Source of the DNA: Pirellulaceae bacterium
GTDB taxonomy: Bacteria > Planctomycetota > Planctomycetia > Pirellulales > Pirellulaceae
Reading direction: 5' to 3'
DNA length: 54,716 nt
Assembly: GCA_028280445.1 (NCBI GenBank)
Contig: JANQLU010000096.1
Location: forward strand, 1 to 54,716
The notes under the pieces are model-generated. The model saw only the letters and a program-made list of their open reading frames with translations, made no database searches and had not been told where the DNA came from. The translations under genes and the position numbers were made by a program. How positions within the stretch are numbered: position 1 is the first letter of the stretch; each line of letters opens with the position of its first letter. Positions 1 to 9,019 of the stretch are shown here, in pieces.

Positions 1-80
1 GAGCTTTTTTGTCACGACAAAATAGGTAAGAAAGGAAGAATCTCCTCCTGGTGGGACAGTATTTAACGTTCGTGACACTA

Positions 81-160
81 GCGCCTTGCCGCTCACAGGA
101 ACAGAGCCATTGTGTCTGCCGATACTACCGCGGCTCGGCGGGAGCCTCGCCCTCCCGAGC
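81..160. repeat. Intergenic repeat, family 1 (GGGAGGGCGAGGCT type)
   Basis: The segment carries GCGCCTTGCCGCTCACAGG at about 81-99 and, at 132-160, the reverse complement of the motif GGGAGGGCGAGGCTCCCG. The same two modules recur together at 11715-11820, and the second recurs at 15251-15395. It lies just past the stop of the M61 peptidase gene. Confidence 0.7.
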
Positions 161-164
161 TAAC

Positions 165-1991
165 CTACTTTGATTTAATCCAATCACTGTAACGCGATTG
201 CTGCTTGCGACTTGCTCGCGTAGCGCGTCGAAGTCTCCAAGACAGGGACGTTTTACCGCCAACAGTCATTTTGAGTTGAAATACTTCTTGCCGCCGGGCC
301 ACGATCATTTCCAACTCATCACCAATTTCAGCTTGCCGGACTTTTGTCGAGAAATTGCCATTCAAGCGGAATCCGTTGATCGCGATGATTTCATCTTTGG
401 TGTTCAATCCAGCCTGGGTTGCTGGAGAGTTTCTTTCCACGCGCGTGACAATGTTTTTGCTGTCGACCGACGCGCCCACCCACGGTGATTTACGCAGCTT
501 TCGTGGCTGACCGTTTTGGGCCGCTTGCTGCACTTCGAACCCTTGGAGCGAAAGCCCAAAGCAACTCAATGCAGCCGAGTAATCGAGCTCTTGAGTGGAA
601 TCGATAGCGTTTTTAAAGAAATCGCTCAGATCTTTACCGGCAACTTCGTTGACCGTGTCACGAAATTGTTTGGTCGTATATCCCGTGTCTCCCGAATATT
701 TGTCAAAAAGTCGTCGCATGACATCGTCCAGACTTTTTTTGTTGTCACTGGCCATTCGGATGCGACCGTCGAGGATGAACGCCGCAACGGCCCCTTTCGA
801 ATAGTAACTGATGCTCGTGTTTCCGGAATTTTCGTCGGGCCGATAAAATTTGATCCAGGAATCATACGACGACTGGCTGAGTGATTGGAATTTCCGGCCC
901 GGAGCGGCTTGAACCTGGGCGATGCTCATCGAAAGTCGCCCCAAAAATTCACCGGCAGACATTAACCCGGCGCGAACCAACAACAAATCTTCGTAGTAGC
1001 TCGTGACGCCTTCGGCGATCCACAAACTGGGTGTGTAATTTTCATTGTCGTAGTCGTATTTGGCTAACGCTTTCGGACGCAACCGGCGAACATTCCAGGT
1101 GTGAAAAAATTCGTGGCTCGCCAGGCTCAACCAACTCGTGTAACGAAACCGATCGCGATACGTCCATCGACTGGTCATCATCAAACAGGAATTGTCGTGT
1201 TCCAATCCTCCGCCTGCGTCGCAGATGACGTTGATAAACAGATAGCGATCATACGGAACCGATTGCCACATTTCGTGGTGAGCTTTGACAACTTTTTTCA
1301 AATCTAAAGCGGCGGCTGCGCCGTCCCACTGCCCTTTTTCACCGACGTTAACCAAAACGTGTGGAACGTGCGCGACAGTAAACGGATAAAAATGCAGATT
1401 GCCTGCGACAATCGGGCTGTCGACCACTTCATCATAAGACTCGGCCATATATTGATTGGAACGGTGTTCGTCGGCTTTTAAACTGGTTGCCGATTTCTTC
1501 CAGCCTTTGGGCATCAACAAACGAATGATGTGTCGATTGTTACGATACTGGGGAACGGTCAAAAACGTTGGAGCTCCATTGAGGACGGCGTACTCGCGGC
1601 CAACATAATTTGTGCGAACCGACAGTTCATTGCAGTAAACGCGATAGCTGACGTTAAACCGGTCGACATCTTTCGTTTCAACCTGCCAGTGGTTTTTGCG
1701 AGTTTTTTTGATCGGTAAACGATTCCCACGCCGATCTGTTGCGACGACAGACTCGATATGCCTGGCGTATTCACGAACCAGGTAGGAACCCGGAGTCCAG
1801 ACGGGAATCATTAAATCGGTAGTATCACCGGTCGATTTGGTTTGCAATGAAACGCCGACATAGTGATTTTTGGCGTCTGATAAATCGACGACGTATGCGA
1901 TATAGGGATCCTGAGCGGAGAGGTTGTGGACGATTCCCGAGGCGAGCAGAACGGCGAATATTAATTGGATCTTTACAGATTGCAGAGTCAT
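165..1991 (-). CDS. M61 family metallopeptidase (glycyl aminopeptidase-like) with PDZ domain
   Basis: A 608-residue secreted peptidase. Residues 1-26 form a signal peptide ending in LSAQ. An N-terminal beta domain is followed by a gluzincin core: GGLEH near 261-265, the zinc motif HEFFH at 293-297 followed by TWNVRRLRP, and a third ligand Glu at about 327 in WIAEGVTSYYED. This arrangement is the signature of family M61. A C-terminal PDZ-like domain occupies about 505-580 (GLNTKDEIIAING). By family knowledge it would release N-terminal residues, often glycine, from peptides in the periplasm. The start is the ATG in front of the signal peptide; only a weak GGA lies upstream. No gene follows within the window, and a family-1 repeat lies directly after the stop. 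Confidence 0.9.
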   Translation of the reverse strand: MTLQSVKIQLIFAVLLASGIVHNLSAQDPYIAYVVDLSDAKNHYVGVSLQTKSTGDTTDLMIPVWTPGSYLVREYARHIESVVATDRRGNRLPIKKTRKNHWQVETKDVDRFNVSYRVYCNELSVRTNYVGREYAVLNGAPTFLTVPQYRNNRHIIRLLMPKGWKKSATSLKADEHRSNQYMAESYDEVVDSPIVAGNLHFYPFTVAHVPHVLVNVGEKGQWDGAAAALDLKKVVKAHHEMWQSVPYDRYLFINVICDAGGGLEHDNSCLMMTSRWTYRDRFRYTSWLSLASHEFFHTWNVRRLRPKALAKYDYDNENYTPSLWIAEGVTSYYEDLLLVRAGLMSAGEFLGRLSMSIAQVQAAPGRKFQSLSQSSYDSWIKFYRPDENSGNTSISYYSKGAVAAFILDGRIRMASDNKKSLDDVMRRLFDKYSGDTGYTTKQFRDTVNEVAGKDLSDFFKNAIDSTQELDYSAALSCFGLSLQGFEVQQAAQNGQPRKLRKSPWVGASVDSKNIVTRVERNSPATQAGLNTKDEIIAINGFRLNGNFSTKVRQAEIGDELEMIVARRQEVFQLKMTVGGKTSLSWRLRRATRASRKQQSRYSDWIKSK

Positions 1992-2160
1992 TGAGGTTCC
2001 AAAAGCAAAGGTTTTTCGTTGAGGGCCTGATTAATTTTAGTCTCAAATAAACAGAAATGTTTAGCCGCCATTAACGGGCAGTGGCAAAAACCACACTTTT
2101 TTGGCCTTAAAAACCGTTTGACCGATACCGAGTTGTAATTATTTTCCGGCCCCGGCGCAA

Positions 2161-2192
2161 CAAAAAAATGCCCACGGTCATCCGCGGGCATT
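2161..2192 (-). terminator. Rho-independent terminator of the deiodinase-like gene
   Basis: Read on the minus strand, AATGCCC pairs with GGGCATT around an inner CGG/CCG stem with one mismatch and a four-base loop, followed directly by a run of T. It lies about 60 bases after the stop of the deiodinase-like gene at 2252. Confidence 0.8.
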
Positions 2193-2251
2193 GACGAGCT
2201 ATTGATGTGAAATGGCTTACGGCGAAACCGTTTGTCGCTGACGGCTTCGGC

Positions 2252-2953
2252 CTATTTCTTTTTCGTTTTTTCTTTTTTCTTGGCAGCTGCTAAAGCTTCT
2301 TCGGAGAGTTCCGGTTCTTTTTTCGTTTCGCGGTATTCTTTCAGCCATTTGTCAACCGCTTTAAGTCCAGGCTTGAAACCCCACGGGCCGCGATCCGCTG
2401 CAACGCCCAGCCGCCCGTCAGTTCGCACGAGAAAGACCCGATCGGGCAAAGCGCTATAAGCTGCGTTGACTTTGTTGTCCATGCCGTCGATCAACATGGG
2501 CATGGTCAATTTTTTCTCTTTCATCAACATTTTGGCCGTCGTGCAGCGATCTTTGTAATTCGTCTGCTGGTTGATTCCTTTTTCAATGGCGTATCTCATC
2601 GGCCAGTTGCTGTCAGCGGCATGGGCTTCTTTGATGTAGATCATTCTGAATTCAGCAACGTCTTTGTATTTCTGGTACATTTTTTCGATCGTACCGACCG
2701 AGCCCAAAAATGGAGGTCACGTGTAGCTGCCGAAAATCAAGACGATCGGCTTTTTGCCTTTTTTGGCCTTGGCCAAATCGAATTCAGATTTTCCATCGAG
2801 AGACTTGAGTTTGAATTCCGGCGCCATTTCAGCGACCTTCAAACCTTTTGAATTTCTTCGTTTTTTCCGATCGCCCCGTCGTTGAGCATCCAGGTCGGAT
2901 ACCAACACGATGCAGCAACAGAGCGCTGCAATGATTCCCAGTCCAATTCTCAT
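2252..2953 (-). CDS. Iodothyronine deiodinase-like selenoprotein (TGA at codon 79 read as Sec), exported
   Basis: Read through one in-frame TGA at 2717-2719, this is a 233-residue thioredoxin-fold protein. Residues 1-24 are a signal peptide (ends SDLDAQ), and the ATG at 2951-2953 has a GGAG site six bases upstream. The TGA falls in FGSYT-U-PPF, matching the FGSCT-U-P active site of animal iodothyronine deiodinases. The second half continues the family: IYIKEAHAAD, then YKDRCTTAKMLM, a PMLIDGMDN segment, AYSALPDRVF and GRLG....RGPWGFKP. A lysine-rich tail ends the protein. Deiodinases reductively remove iodine using selenocysteine; the bacterial substrate is unknown and may be another organohalide or a redox partner. 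A hairpin just after the TGA could act as SECIS. Without selenocysteine insertion the product stops after 78 residues. The alternative is a Cys-to-stop mutation. No selenocysteine machinery genes are in the window. Confidence 0.85.
2681..2710 (-). promoter_or_regulatory. Candidate bacterial SECIS hairpin in the deiodinase-like gene
   Basis: On the minus strand, six bases after the TGA, TTTTT (2706-2710) can pair with AAAAA (2681-2685). Inside it CGGTCG (2695-2700) pairs with CGATCG (2686-2691) around a GTA apical loop. The apical loop is 23-25 bases past the TGA, inside the usual bacterial SECIS window. The fold was made by eye and no energy was computed. Confidence 0.5.
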
Positions 2954-3157
2954 TTGTTTCTCCGAAATAAAGATATCCTTTGAAGATCGCAGACTACACC
3001 ATTTAACCCGTAGAAGCAGCATCGAGGTCGAATCAACTCGGTGTCTGACTGTTTTTCCGATTACCGCAGCGAATTTTGTCGATGGACAACAATTTACAAA
3101 GGTTCTGCTAAAATGGCCTTGTTTTGTATTCAATCCAACTTCAAACTCGGATCCGCT

Positions 3158-6100
3158 ATGAAGAATGTTGTGATTTTGGTGGCTGTGCTGTGCCTGGGCG
3201 TTGATGGATTTGCCCAAAACAAGCCAATTTATACTTCCCCAACGGTGACTCACGAAACGCCGGGACACCGTGTTTCAATTACGGTCAATATTGAATCGGC
3301 AACCGATCTGTATTTGGTGGCCAACGATTCCGGTGACGGAATGAGTTTTGATTGGTGCAACTGGGTGAATCCTGTTTTGAAAGACGGGCAGAAATCGTTC
3401 GACTTGACGCAGTTGAAATGGAAATCGGCAACTGCCGGATTTGGTTCTGTTCGCGTTAACAAAAACTGCGGCGGCGCTCCGATGCGGATTAACGATCAGA
3501 AATTTTCAACCGGGTTCGGAACGCACGCGAATTCTGTGATCCATTTTGCATTGCCCAAAAAACATCGATTCAATCAATTTTCGGTCGCCGCCGGTTTGGA
3601 CAATGATGGAACGGACCAGGGAGGCGGTCGAAGCGCCAGTGTCAAATTCATGGTCTTTACGAAAAAGCCGCCGCAAAAATACTACGGTGCAACACGGCGA
3701 ACTCACGCATCGGCGGATCATGGGTTGGAAAAAGTGCTCAGTCAATTCGATATCCATCCCGATTTGGAAATTGGATTGTTTGCGGCGGAACCGCGATTGG
3801 TAAACCCCACCAACATCGATATCGATCACCTGGGACGTGTTTGGGTTTGTGAAGTGGTCAATTATCGCGGGCGACGCAATAGCCGTCCGCAAGGCGACCG
3901 CATTTTGATTCTCGAAGACACCGATGGCGATGCGAAAGCGGATAGACAAACGGTGTTTTATCAAGGCCGTGATATCGATTCAGTCCACGGCATCTGCGTT
4001 CTCGGCGATCGCGCGCTGGTGTCAGCCGGTTCGCAAGTGTTCTATCTGATCGACACCAACGGGGACGGTAAAGCGGACAAGAAAGAAGTGTTGTTCACTG
4101 GAATCGGTGGAACTCAACACGATCACGGCATCCATGCATTTGTGTTTGGTCCTGATGGGAAACTGTATTTCAATTTTGGCAACAGCGGCCAGCAGATCAA
4201 AGATAAACATGGGAAGCCGATCGTGGATGTTGCCGGTCAGACTGTTAACGAGCGAAGCCGCCCTTACCAACAGGGGATGGTGTTCCGTTGCAATATGGAT
4301 GGCAGTGAGTTTGAGACGTTGGGCTGGAATTTTCGCAACAACTGGGAAGTTTGTGTCGATTCGTGGGGGCGTTTGTGGCAATCGGACAATGATGACGATG
4401 GCAATCGCGGAGTCCGAATTAATTATGTGATGCCGTTTGGAAATTACGGTTATCGAGATGAGTTTACGCGAGCTGGTTGGCGATCACCGCGGACCAATAT
4501 CGAAACAGAAATTCCACATCGACATTGGCATTTGAATGATCCCGGTGTGGTTCCCAATTTGTTGCAGACTGGCGGCGGTTCGCCCACCGGAATATGTTTT
4601 TACGAAGGTACTGCCCTGCCCGCTGTTTTTCACAATCAAATCATTCATTGTGATGCCGGTCCGAATATTGTCCGAGCTTATACCGTATTGCCAGATGGCG
4701 TCGGGTTTAAATCAAAAATCATCAACATCATGGACGGTTCGCGGCATAACAAATGGTTTCGGCCATCGGACGTTTGCGTTGCTCCGGACGGATCATTGAT
4801 GGTTGCGGATTGGTATGATCCGGGAGTCGGTGGTCACGGCATGGGAGATATCCAGCGCGGACGCTTGTTTCGTTTGACCGCCAAAGGGCACGGCAAGCAG
4901 TACAAATTTGTGAAACCTGATTTTTCGACCTTTGACGGATGTTTGAGGGCGCTGCAAAGTTGCAACATGGCGACCCGTTTTATGGCCTGGAAAAAAATGA
5001 TGAGCCAGCGAGAGCCTGCGAAATTCTCAAAAATTGATCTGGGAAAACGACGAGCCATCGAAAAATGGATTCAGCACGACAATGAATTGTACGCGGCGCG
5101 AGCACTTTGGCTGCTAGCGAATTTTGACGAAACCTATGCGCGACAGCCGATTCAAAAAGCGCTGTTTGGCGACCGAGCGATGGTGGCCGAGACGGCAGTC
5201 AAAGCGCTATGTCAAATGAGCGACAAACAGTTTGTCGAAAAAACGATTTCGGAATTCGTCAAGCGTAAAAAGGAGATTCCGGACAACGTGAGCCGCGAAA
5301 TTTTGCTGGCCATGAGCCATCGCCAAAAGCACAAATTTTCGGACGAATTTGTGCTGGAGGTCGTTAATTCGTTGAAAAAAACGGCAACAAATAATCGATG
5401 GTTGGTCGAGGTGTTGGGAATTGCTTTGGAAAAACGTTGGGATGCTTATTTGGCAAAAGCAGCTACCGATACACCGATCGATGCTGAAATCATCTGGCGT
5501 TCGAGGGGCCAAAAAACGACACAATTATTGGCAGAACGGATCTCCGATTCGAAAGTGTCGGCGGCGGAATTGTTGCGATTGTTTCGTGCCATGGACTTTC
5601 AGAGTTCTGCAGACAAGCCTGTGATTCTAAGACGCTTGGCTTTTCGCGTCGCGGCAAAACTCGACGCAGACGATCCCAGAAAAAATATCATTTTTCAAGA
5701 GTCGGTTTCGCGGCTGGGTAACATCACGCTGACAGACGATGAAAAGCAGCAAATGTTAGGATTTGTCGATTCAAAATCGACAAACGTCGCCGACAAAATT
5801 AACGCGATTGCAAAATTTGATCTCCACCAGCGGTTTGCCTTGCTGCCCGATTTCGCAATCAAGCATTTCAACAATCAATTTGGCAGTCAGGCCGTTCAAG
5901 CGATTTATAAACATCGGCAAACGCAGCTGTTGGACCAGCAATTGGTTCGAGCCCAGCAGCGCGATGCTGCAGCGAAAAATAAAACGGCGGAATTCGAACA
6001 ACTGATTCACGCTATTGCCCGCGTTCCGAAAACGGAATCGGTTCAGGTTTTGGTGAAATACGCCAGCGATAAAAACCATCCACTGGAGCCGCGAAAATTA

Positions 6101-6742
6101 GCCGTTCGAAAACTGGGTGATTTATACGGCGGTTGCAAAACCATCATTCAATGGGCCGAGTCGAAAAAATACGATCGTCTGCTCGAACCTGCGATGGTCG
6201 CCGCCATTTACTCCGCACGTTGGAACGATATTCGCGCTCAGGCGCGAAAGCTGTTTCCACTGAAAACGCCAAAAGGCAAACCGATGCCCAATGTTGCCCA
6301 ACTGGTCCGAAAACGCGGTGATCGGAAACAAGGGCAGATTGTGTACGCGAAAGCCGGAACTTGTGCAACGTGCCACGTGGTCAATGGCGTTGGTAAAACA
6401 GTAGGCCCCGATTTGTCAGAGATCGGCAAAAAATTGTCCAAGACCGCGATGTATGAATCAATTCTGTTTCCGTCAGCCAGCATCAGCCACAACTATGAAA
6501 TGTGGCGCGTGACGACAACCGATGGCGAATTGATTGACGGTGTTCTCGTTAGTGAAACCGACAAAGAAATCGTATTGGTCGACGCGAAAGCGAACCGCTT
6601 GACGATTAAAACCGAAAACGTCGACGAAAAGGTTCGCCAAAAAATTTCGATCATGCCAGACAATTTACGAGAAGCGATGACGGACCAACAATTGGTCGAT
6701 TTGGTTGAGTATTTGATGTCATTAAAGAAAGCAAAAAAATAG
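3158..6742 (+). CDS. PVC-type membrane-bound dehydrogenase-like protein with NPCBM-like domain and C-terminal haem-binding domain
   Basis: A 1194-residue exported protein typical of planctomycetes. The start is set at the ATG opening a clear signal peptide (MKNVVILV...GFAQ), not at an in-frame ATG 39 codons upstream. About 20-190 resembles an NPCBM or jelly-roll module (GFGTHANSVI). About 200-590 is a beta-propeller of the PVC dehydrogenase kind with calcium-loop-like DTDGDAKAD and DTNGDGKAD repeats. A helical HEAT-like region follows. The C-terminus carries a cytochrome c motif CATCH at about 1069-1073 in a region ending VDLVEYLMSLKK. By family knowledge these are periplasmic sugar or carbohydrate oxidation proteins with a covalently bound haem; the substrate is unknown. 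It diverges from the deiodinase-like gene across about 200 bases that probably hold both promoters. Confidence 0.85.
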   Translation: MKNVVILVAVLCLGVDGFAQNKPIYTSPTVTHETPGHRVSITVNIESATDLYLVANDSGDGMSFDWCNWVNPVLKDGQKSFDLTQLKWKSATAGFGSVRVNKNCGGAPMRINDQKFSTGFGTHANSVIHFALPKKHRFNQFSVAAGLDNDGTDQGGGRSASVKFMVFTKKPPQKYYGATRRTHASADHGLEKVLSQFDIHPDLEIGLFAAEPRLVNPTNIDIDHLGRVWVCEVVNYRGRRNSRPQGDRILILEDTDGDAKADRQTVFYQGRDIDSVHGICVLGDRALVSAGSQVFYLIDTNGDGKADKKEVLFTGIGGTQHDHGIHAFVFGPDGKLYFNFGNSGQQIKDKHGKPIVDVAGQTVNERSRPYQQGMVFRCNMDGSEFETLGWNFRNNWEVCVDSWGRLWQSDNDDDGNRGVRINYVMPFGNYGYRDEFTRAGWRSPRTNIETEIPHRHWHLNDPGVVPNLLQTGGGSPTGICFYEGTALPAVFHNQIIHCDAGPNIVRAYTVLPDGVGFKSKIINIMDGSRHNKWFRPSDVCVAPDGSLMVADWYDPGVGGHGMGDIQRGRLFRLTAKGHGKQYKFVKPDFSTFDGCLRALQSCNMATRFMAWKKMMSQREPAKFSKIDLGKRRAIEKWIQHDNELYAARALWLLANFDETYARQPIQKALFGDRAMVAETAVKALCQMSDKQFVEKTISEFVKRKKEIPDNVSREILLAMSHRQKHKFSDEFVLEVVNSLKKTATNNRWLVEVLGIALEKRWDAYLAKAATDTPIDAEIIWRSRGQKTTQLLAERISDSKVSAAELLRLFRAMDFQSSADKPVILRRLAFRVAAKLDADDPRKNIIFQESVSRLGNITLTDDEKQQMLGFVDSKSTNVADKINAIAKFDLHQRFALLPDFAIKHFNNQFGSQAVQAIYKHRQTQLLDQQLVRAQQRDAAAKNKTAEFEQLIHAIARVPKTESVQVLVKYASDKNHPLEPRKLAVRKLGDLYGGCKTIIQWAESKKYDRLLEPAMVAAIYSARWNDIRAQARKLFPLKTPKGKPMPNVAQLVRKRGDRKQGQIVYAKAGTCATCHVVNGVGKTVGPDLSEIGKKLSKTAMYESILFPSASISHNYEMWRVTTTDGELIDGVLVSETDKEIVLVDAKANRLTIKTENVDEKVRQKISIMPDNLREAMTDQQLVDLVEYLMSLKKAKK

Positions 6743-6881
6743 ACAAGCAGCCGACGTCACTTGGCTGATCTGACGGCGAATTCAAATATTCTCGGCGGAG
6801 CGTCTCCGATACGTTGACCATTGTCAGTCTGACAAAGTAAAATCGGTTTATCATAGCTTTTTGACTGCAATTGAATCATCT

Positions 6882-8588
6882 ATGGCTTTTCTCATCTCGG
6901 AAAAATCCGGAATCAAGCAAAAATTCGAACTCGCATCGAGTAAGACCGTCATTGGTCGACATCCGGAATGTGAAGTCGTTGTCGAGGACAGTTCGGTCAG
7001 TCGTCGCCACGCGCAAATCGTGATAGATGCAGAAGGCCAGTTTTTGCTGGAAGATTTGAAAAGCCGAAATGGTACGACGCTCAATCGACGCAACGTTCAT
7101 GGTCCAACCAAATTGTTTGACGGCGATCTGATTGAAATCTGTGAAGAGAATTTTGTTTTTCACAGCGAGACCGCCGAGCGACAAAATCGATCGCGGCCAA
7201 CCACAGAAAAATCCGTTTCTTCTTCACGGTTTGGCTCACGGTTGTTTAACGAGATGAGCTCGGTGTCGATGGAAGACGACGAAAGTTTGTCGTCGATCAT
7301 GCACAAAATGGATTTGCAATCCAACGCATCATCTATTTTGGTCAGCTCGGAAAAAAAACTCGAAGCTTTGATGAACATCACCCGCGCGTTAAACGCGTCG
7401 ATTGATCTCGAAGAAATTTTAGCCAAAGTCCTCGACTGTCTGTTTGAATTGTTTGTCAATTCGGATCGCGGTTTTCTGATTTTCACGGACGACGATGGCA
7501 ACCCGCAGCCCATCGCAATGAAAATCCGCAACGAAAATGATGATGAGAAAATTCGCGTCAGCCGAACCATCGTTCGCCACGTGATGACGACCAAACAGGC
7601 TTTGATCAGCAGCGATGCAGCCCAGGACGAGCGGTTTGATTTGAGCCAAAGTATCACGGATTTTCGCATTCGTTCGATCATGTGCGCTCCGTTGCTGGAT
7701 TCGGACGACAATCCCATCGGCGTGATCCAACTGGATACGCTACGTCGCAGTGTTGCGTTTTCGGACGAAGACCTGGAATTATTGGTGACGGTGGCGATTC
7801 AAGCGGGGATGGCAATCGACAACGCGCGAAAGCATGAATTGGCTCACGAACGACGCGAGTTGCAACGCGATCTGGAATTGGCGCACGAAGTTCAATCACG
7901 GTTGTTGCCCGCGAAACGTCCCAAATTTGACAAGTTTGATTTCTACGATTTCTATCAACCGGCCAATTCGGTGGGTGGAGACTATTTTGACTACATACAA
8001 TTGTCTCCAGATCGTTGCGCCGTCATCGTTGCCGATGTGGTAGGGCACGGGATTGCCGCAGCGTTGTTAATGGCAAAATTGTCAGCAGAAGTCCGATTTG
8101 CACTGGCCAAGTGTGATACAGCTAGCCAGGCGGTCCAGGAATTGAACCGGGCGATCGAAGATCTCAACCTCGATCGATTTGTCACCATGGTTTTGGGACT
8201 GTTGGATTTCAAAGATAACAAATTGACGGTAGTCAACGCGGGACATATGCAACCGTTGATTCTTAGGTCGGACGGACAAGTTTTTGTGCCCGACGAAAAA
8301 CTTTCTGACGTCCCAATTGGCATTTTGCAAAACGCGGCGTTTCCCGAATACACTTTGGAAATTGGCGCCGGCGACAATGTTTTGATGTTTACCGACGGCG
8401 TCAACGAAAGTATGGACCACGACGGCAATCAATACGGGATTAACCGAATGATCGAGGTCATGAAACAGGCGCCCGAAAAATCACCGAAATCGATCACCGA
8501 GTCGATCATTACCGATGTTAACCAACACATCGGCGATCAAAGCCCGTTTGACGATATTTGCATGGTTGCGTTTGGACGAACAAACTAA
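6882..8588 (+). CDS. FHA-GAF-SpoIIE/PP2C-type serine phosphatase
   Basis: A 568-residue cytoplasmic signalling protein. An FHA domain lies at about 20-90 (TVIGRHPECEV, SSVSRRHAQI, LKSRNGTTLN) and should bind phosphothreonine. A GAF domain covers about 155-310. A SpoIIE-type PP2C phosphatase follows at about 335-560, with the metal-binding motif VGGDYFD, then DVVGHGIAAALLMA and FTDGVNES. It probably dephosphorylates an anti-sigma-factor antagonist or another phosphoprotein in response to a GAF ligand. The start is taken at ATG 6882; a TTG seven codons upstream is also possible. No clear Shine-Dalgarno site is seen. The gene stands alone and converges with the next gene on the minus strand. Confidence 0.9.
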   Translation: MAFLISEKSGIKQKFELASSKTVIGRHPECEVVVEDSSVSRRHAQIVIDAEGQFLLEDLKSRNGTTLNRRNVHGPTKLFDGDLIEICEENFVFHSETAERQNRSRPTTEKSVSSSRFGSRLFNEMSSVSMEDDESLSSIMHKMDLQSNASSILVSSEKKLEALMNITRALNASIDLEEILAKVLDCLFELFVNSDRGFLIFTDDDGNPQPIAMKIRNENDDEKIRVSRTIVRHVMTTKQALISSDAAQDERFDLSQSITDFRIRSIMCAPLLDSDDNPIGVIQLDTLRRSVAFSDEDLELLVTVAIQAGMAIDNARKHELAHERRELQRDLELAHEVQSRLLPAKRPKFDKFDFYDFYQPANSVGGDYFDYIQLSPDRCAVIVADVVGHGIAAALLMAKLSAEVRFALAKCDTASQAVQELNRAIEDLNLDRFVTMVLGLLDFKDNKLTVVNAGHMQPLILRSDGQVFVPDEKLSDVPIGILQNAAFPEYTLEIGAGDNVLMFTDGVNESMDHDGNQYGINRMIEVMKQAPEKSPKSITESIITDVNQHIGDQSPFDDICMVAFGRTN

Positions 8589-8642
8589 TGGGGTCTGAGC
8601 CAGCGGTTGTACTTGGACTCCATTCCATGATGGGGCGAAACA

Positions 8643-8999
8643 TCATCTCGCCAGAATCGCTATCACCACGGTGCTCAGGCTGATCAGCAGTCCCAATGTT
8701 CCGGTCACCATCCCAATCCAGGCGCGGACTTTGGAAGTCGTGGCGCCATAAGCGGTTTCCTGGATTTTCCATTTTTTTATCGCCAGAATACCGGTGACGA
8801 GTGCCAGCGGGCCAAGAAGAATGCCGAGCGGGCAAAGCAACATTCCGAGAATGCCGGACCAACACGAAACTGCCGCTAACGGGTTGGTGGGGATAATCGC
8901 GTCCAGTGCCGAAGCCGATTGTTGTTGGCCTGGGTGTTGAACTGGCGGTTGAGGAGGTTGGATTTGTGGAGGTTGGAAAGGATCGTGGTTTTCTGACAT
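8643..8999 (-). CDS. Small DUF4190-like membrane protein
   Basis: A 118-residue protein with a proline/glutamine-rich N-terminal tail (repeated PPQ and PVQHPGQQQ segments) and two hydrophobic helices around an LAIKKWKIQETA loop. This is the layout of DUF4190 proteins, whose function is unknown. The start chosen is the ATG at 8997-8999, which has CGGAG seven bases upstream; an in-frame codon at 9023 would overlap the preceding stop. It begins 20 bases after the GH10-like gene and is probably co-transcribed with it. Confidence 0.65.
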   Translation of the reverse strand: MSENHDPFQPPQIQPPQPPVQHPGQQQSASALDAIIPTNPLAAVSCWSGILGMLLCPLGILLGPLALVTGILAIKKWKIQETAYGATTSKVRAWIGMVTGTLGLLISLSTVVIAILAR

Positions 9000-9019
9000 A
9001 GAATGGCTCCGGAGGTGAA

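Noticed and set aside
2252..2707. Separate 151-residue protein starting at an internal TTG
   Set aside because: It is the second half of the deiodinase-like fold; the start would fall inside the active-site region and there is no ribosome site. Reading through the TGA explains both halves.
3041..3157. N-terminal extension of the PVC dehydrogenase-like protein
   Set aside because: The in-frame ATG 39 codons upstream gives Cys-rich unlikely sequence before a normal signal peptide starting at 3158.
6743..6881. Possible tRNA or terminator hairpin between the PVC gene and the FHA gene
   Set aside because: Only short hairpins (AGCC/GGCT and CGGAG/CTCCG) without T-run, anticodon arm or T-loop.
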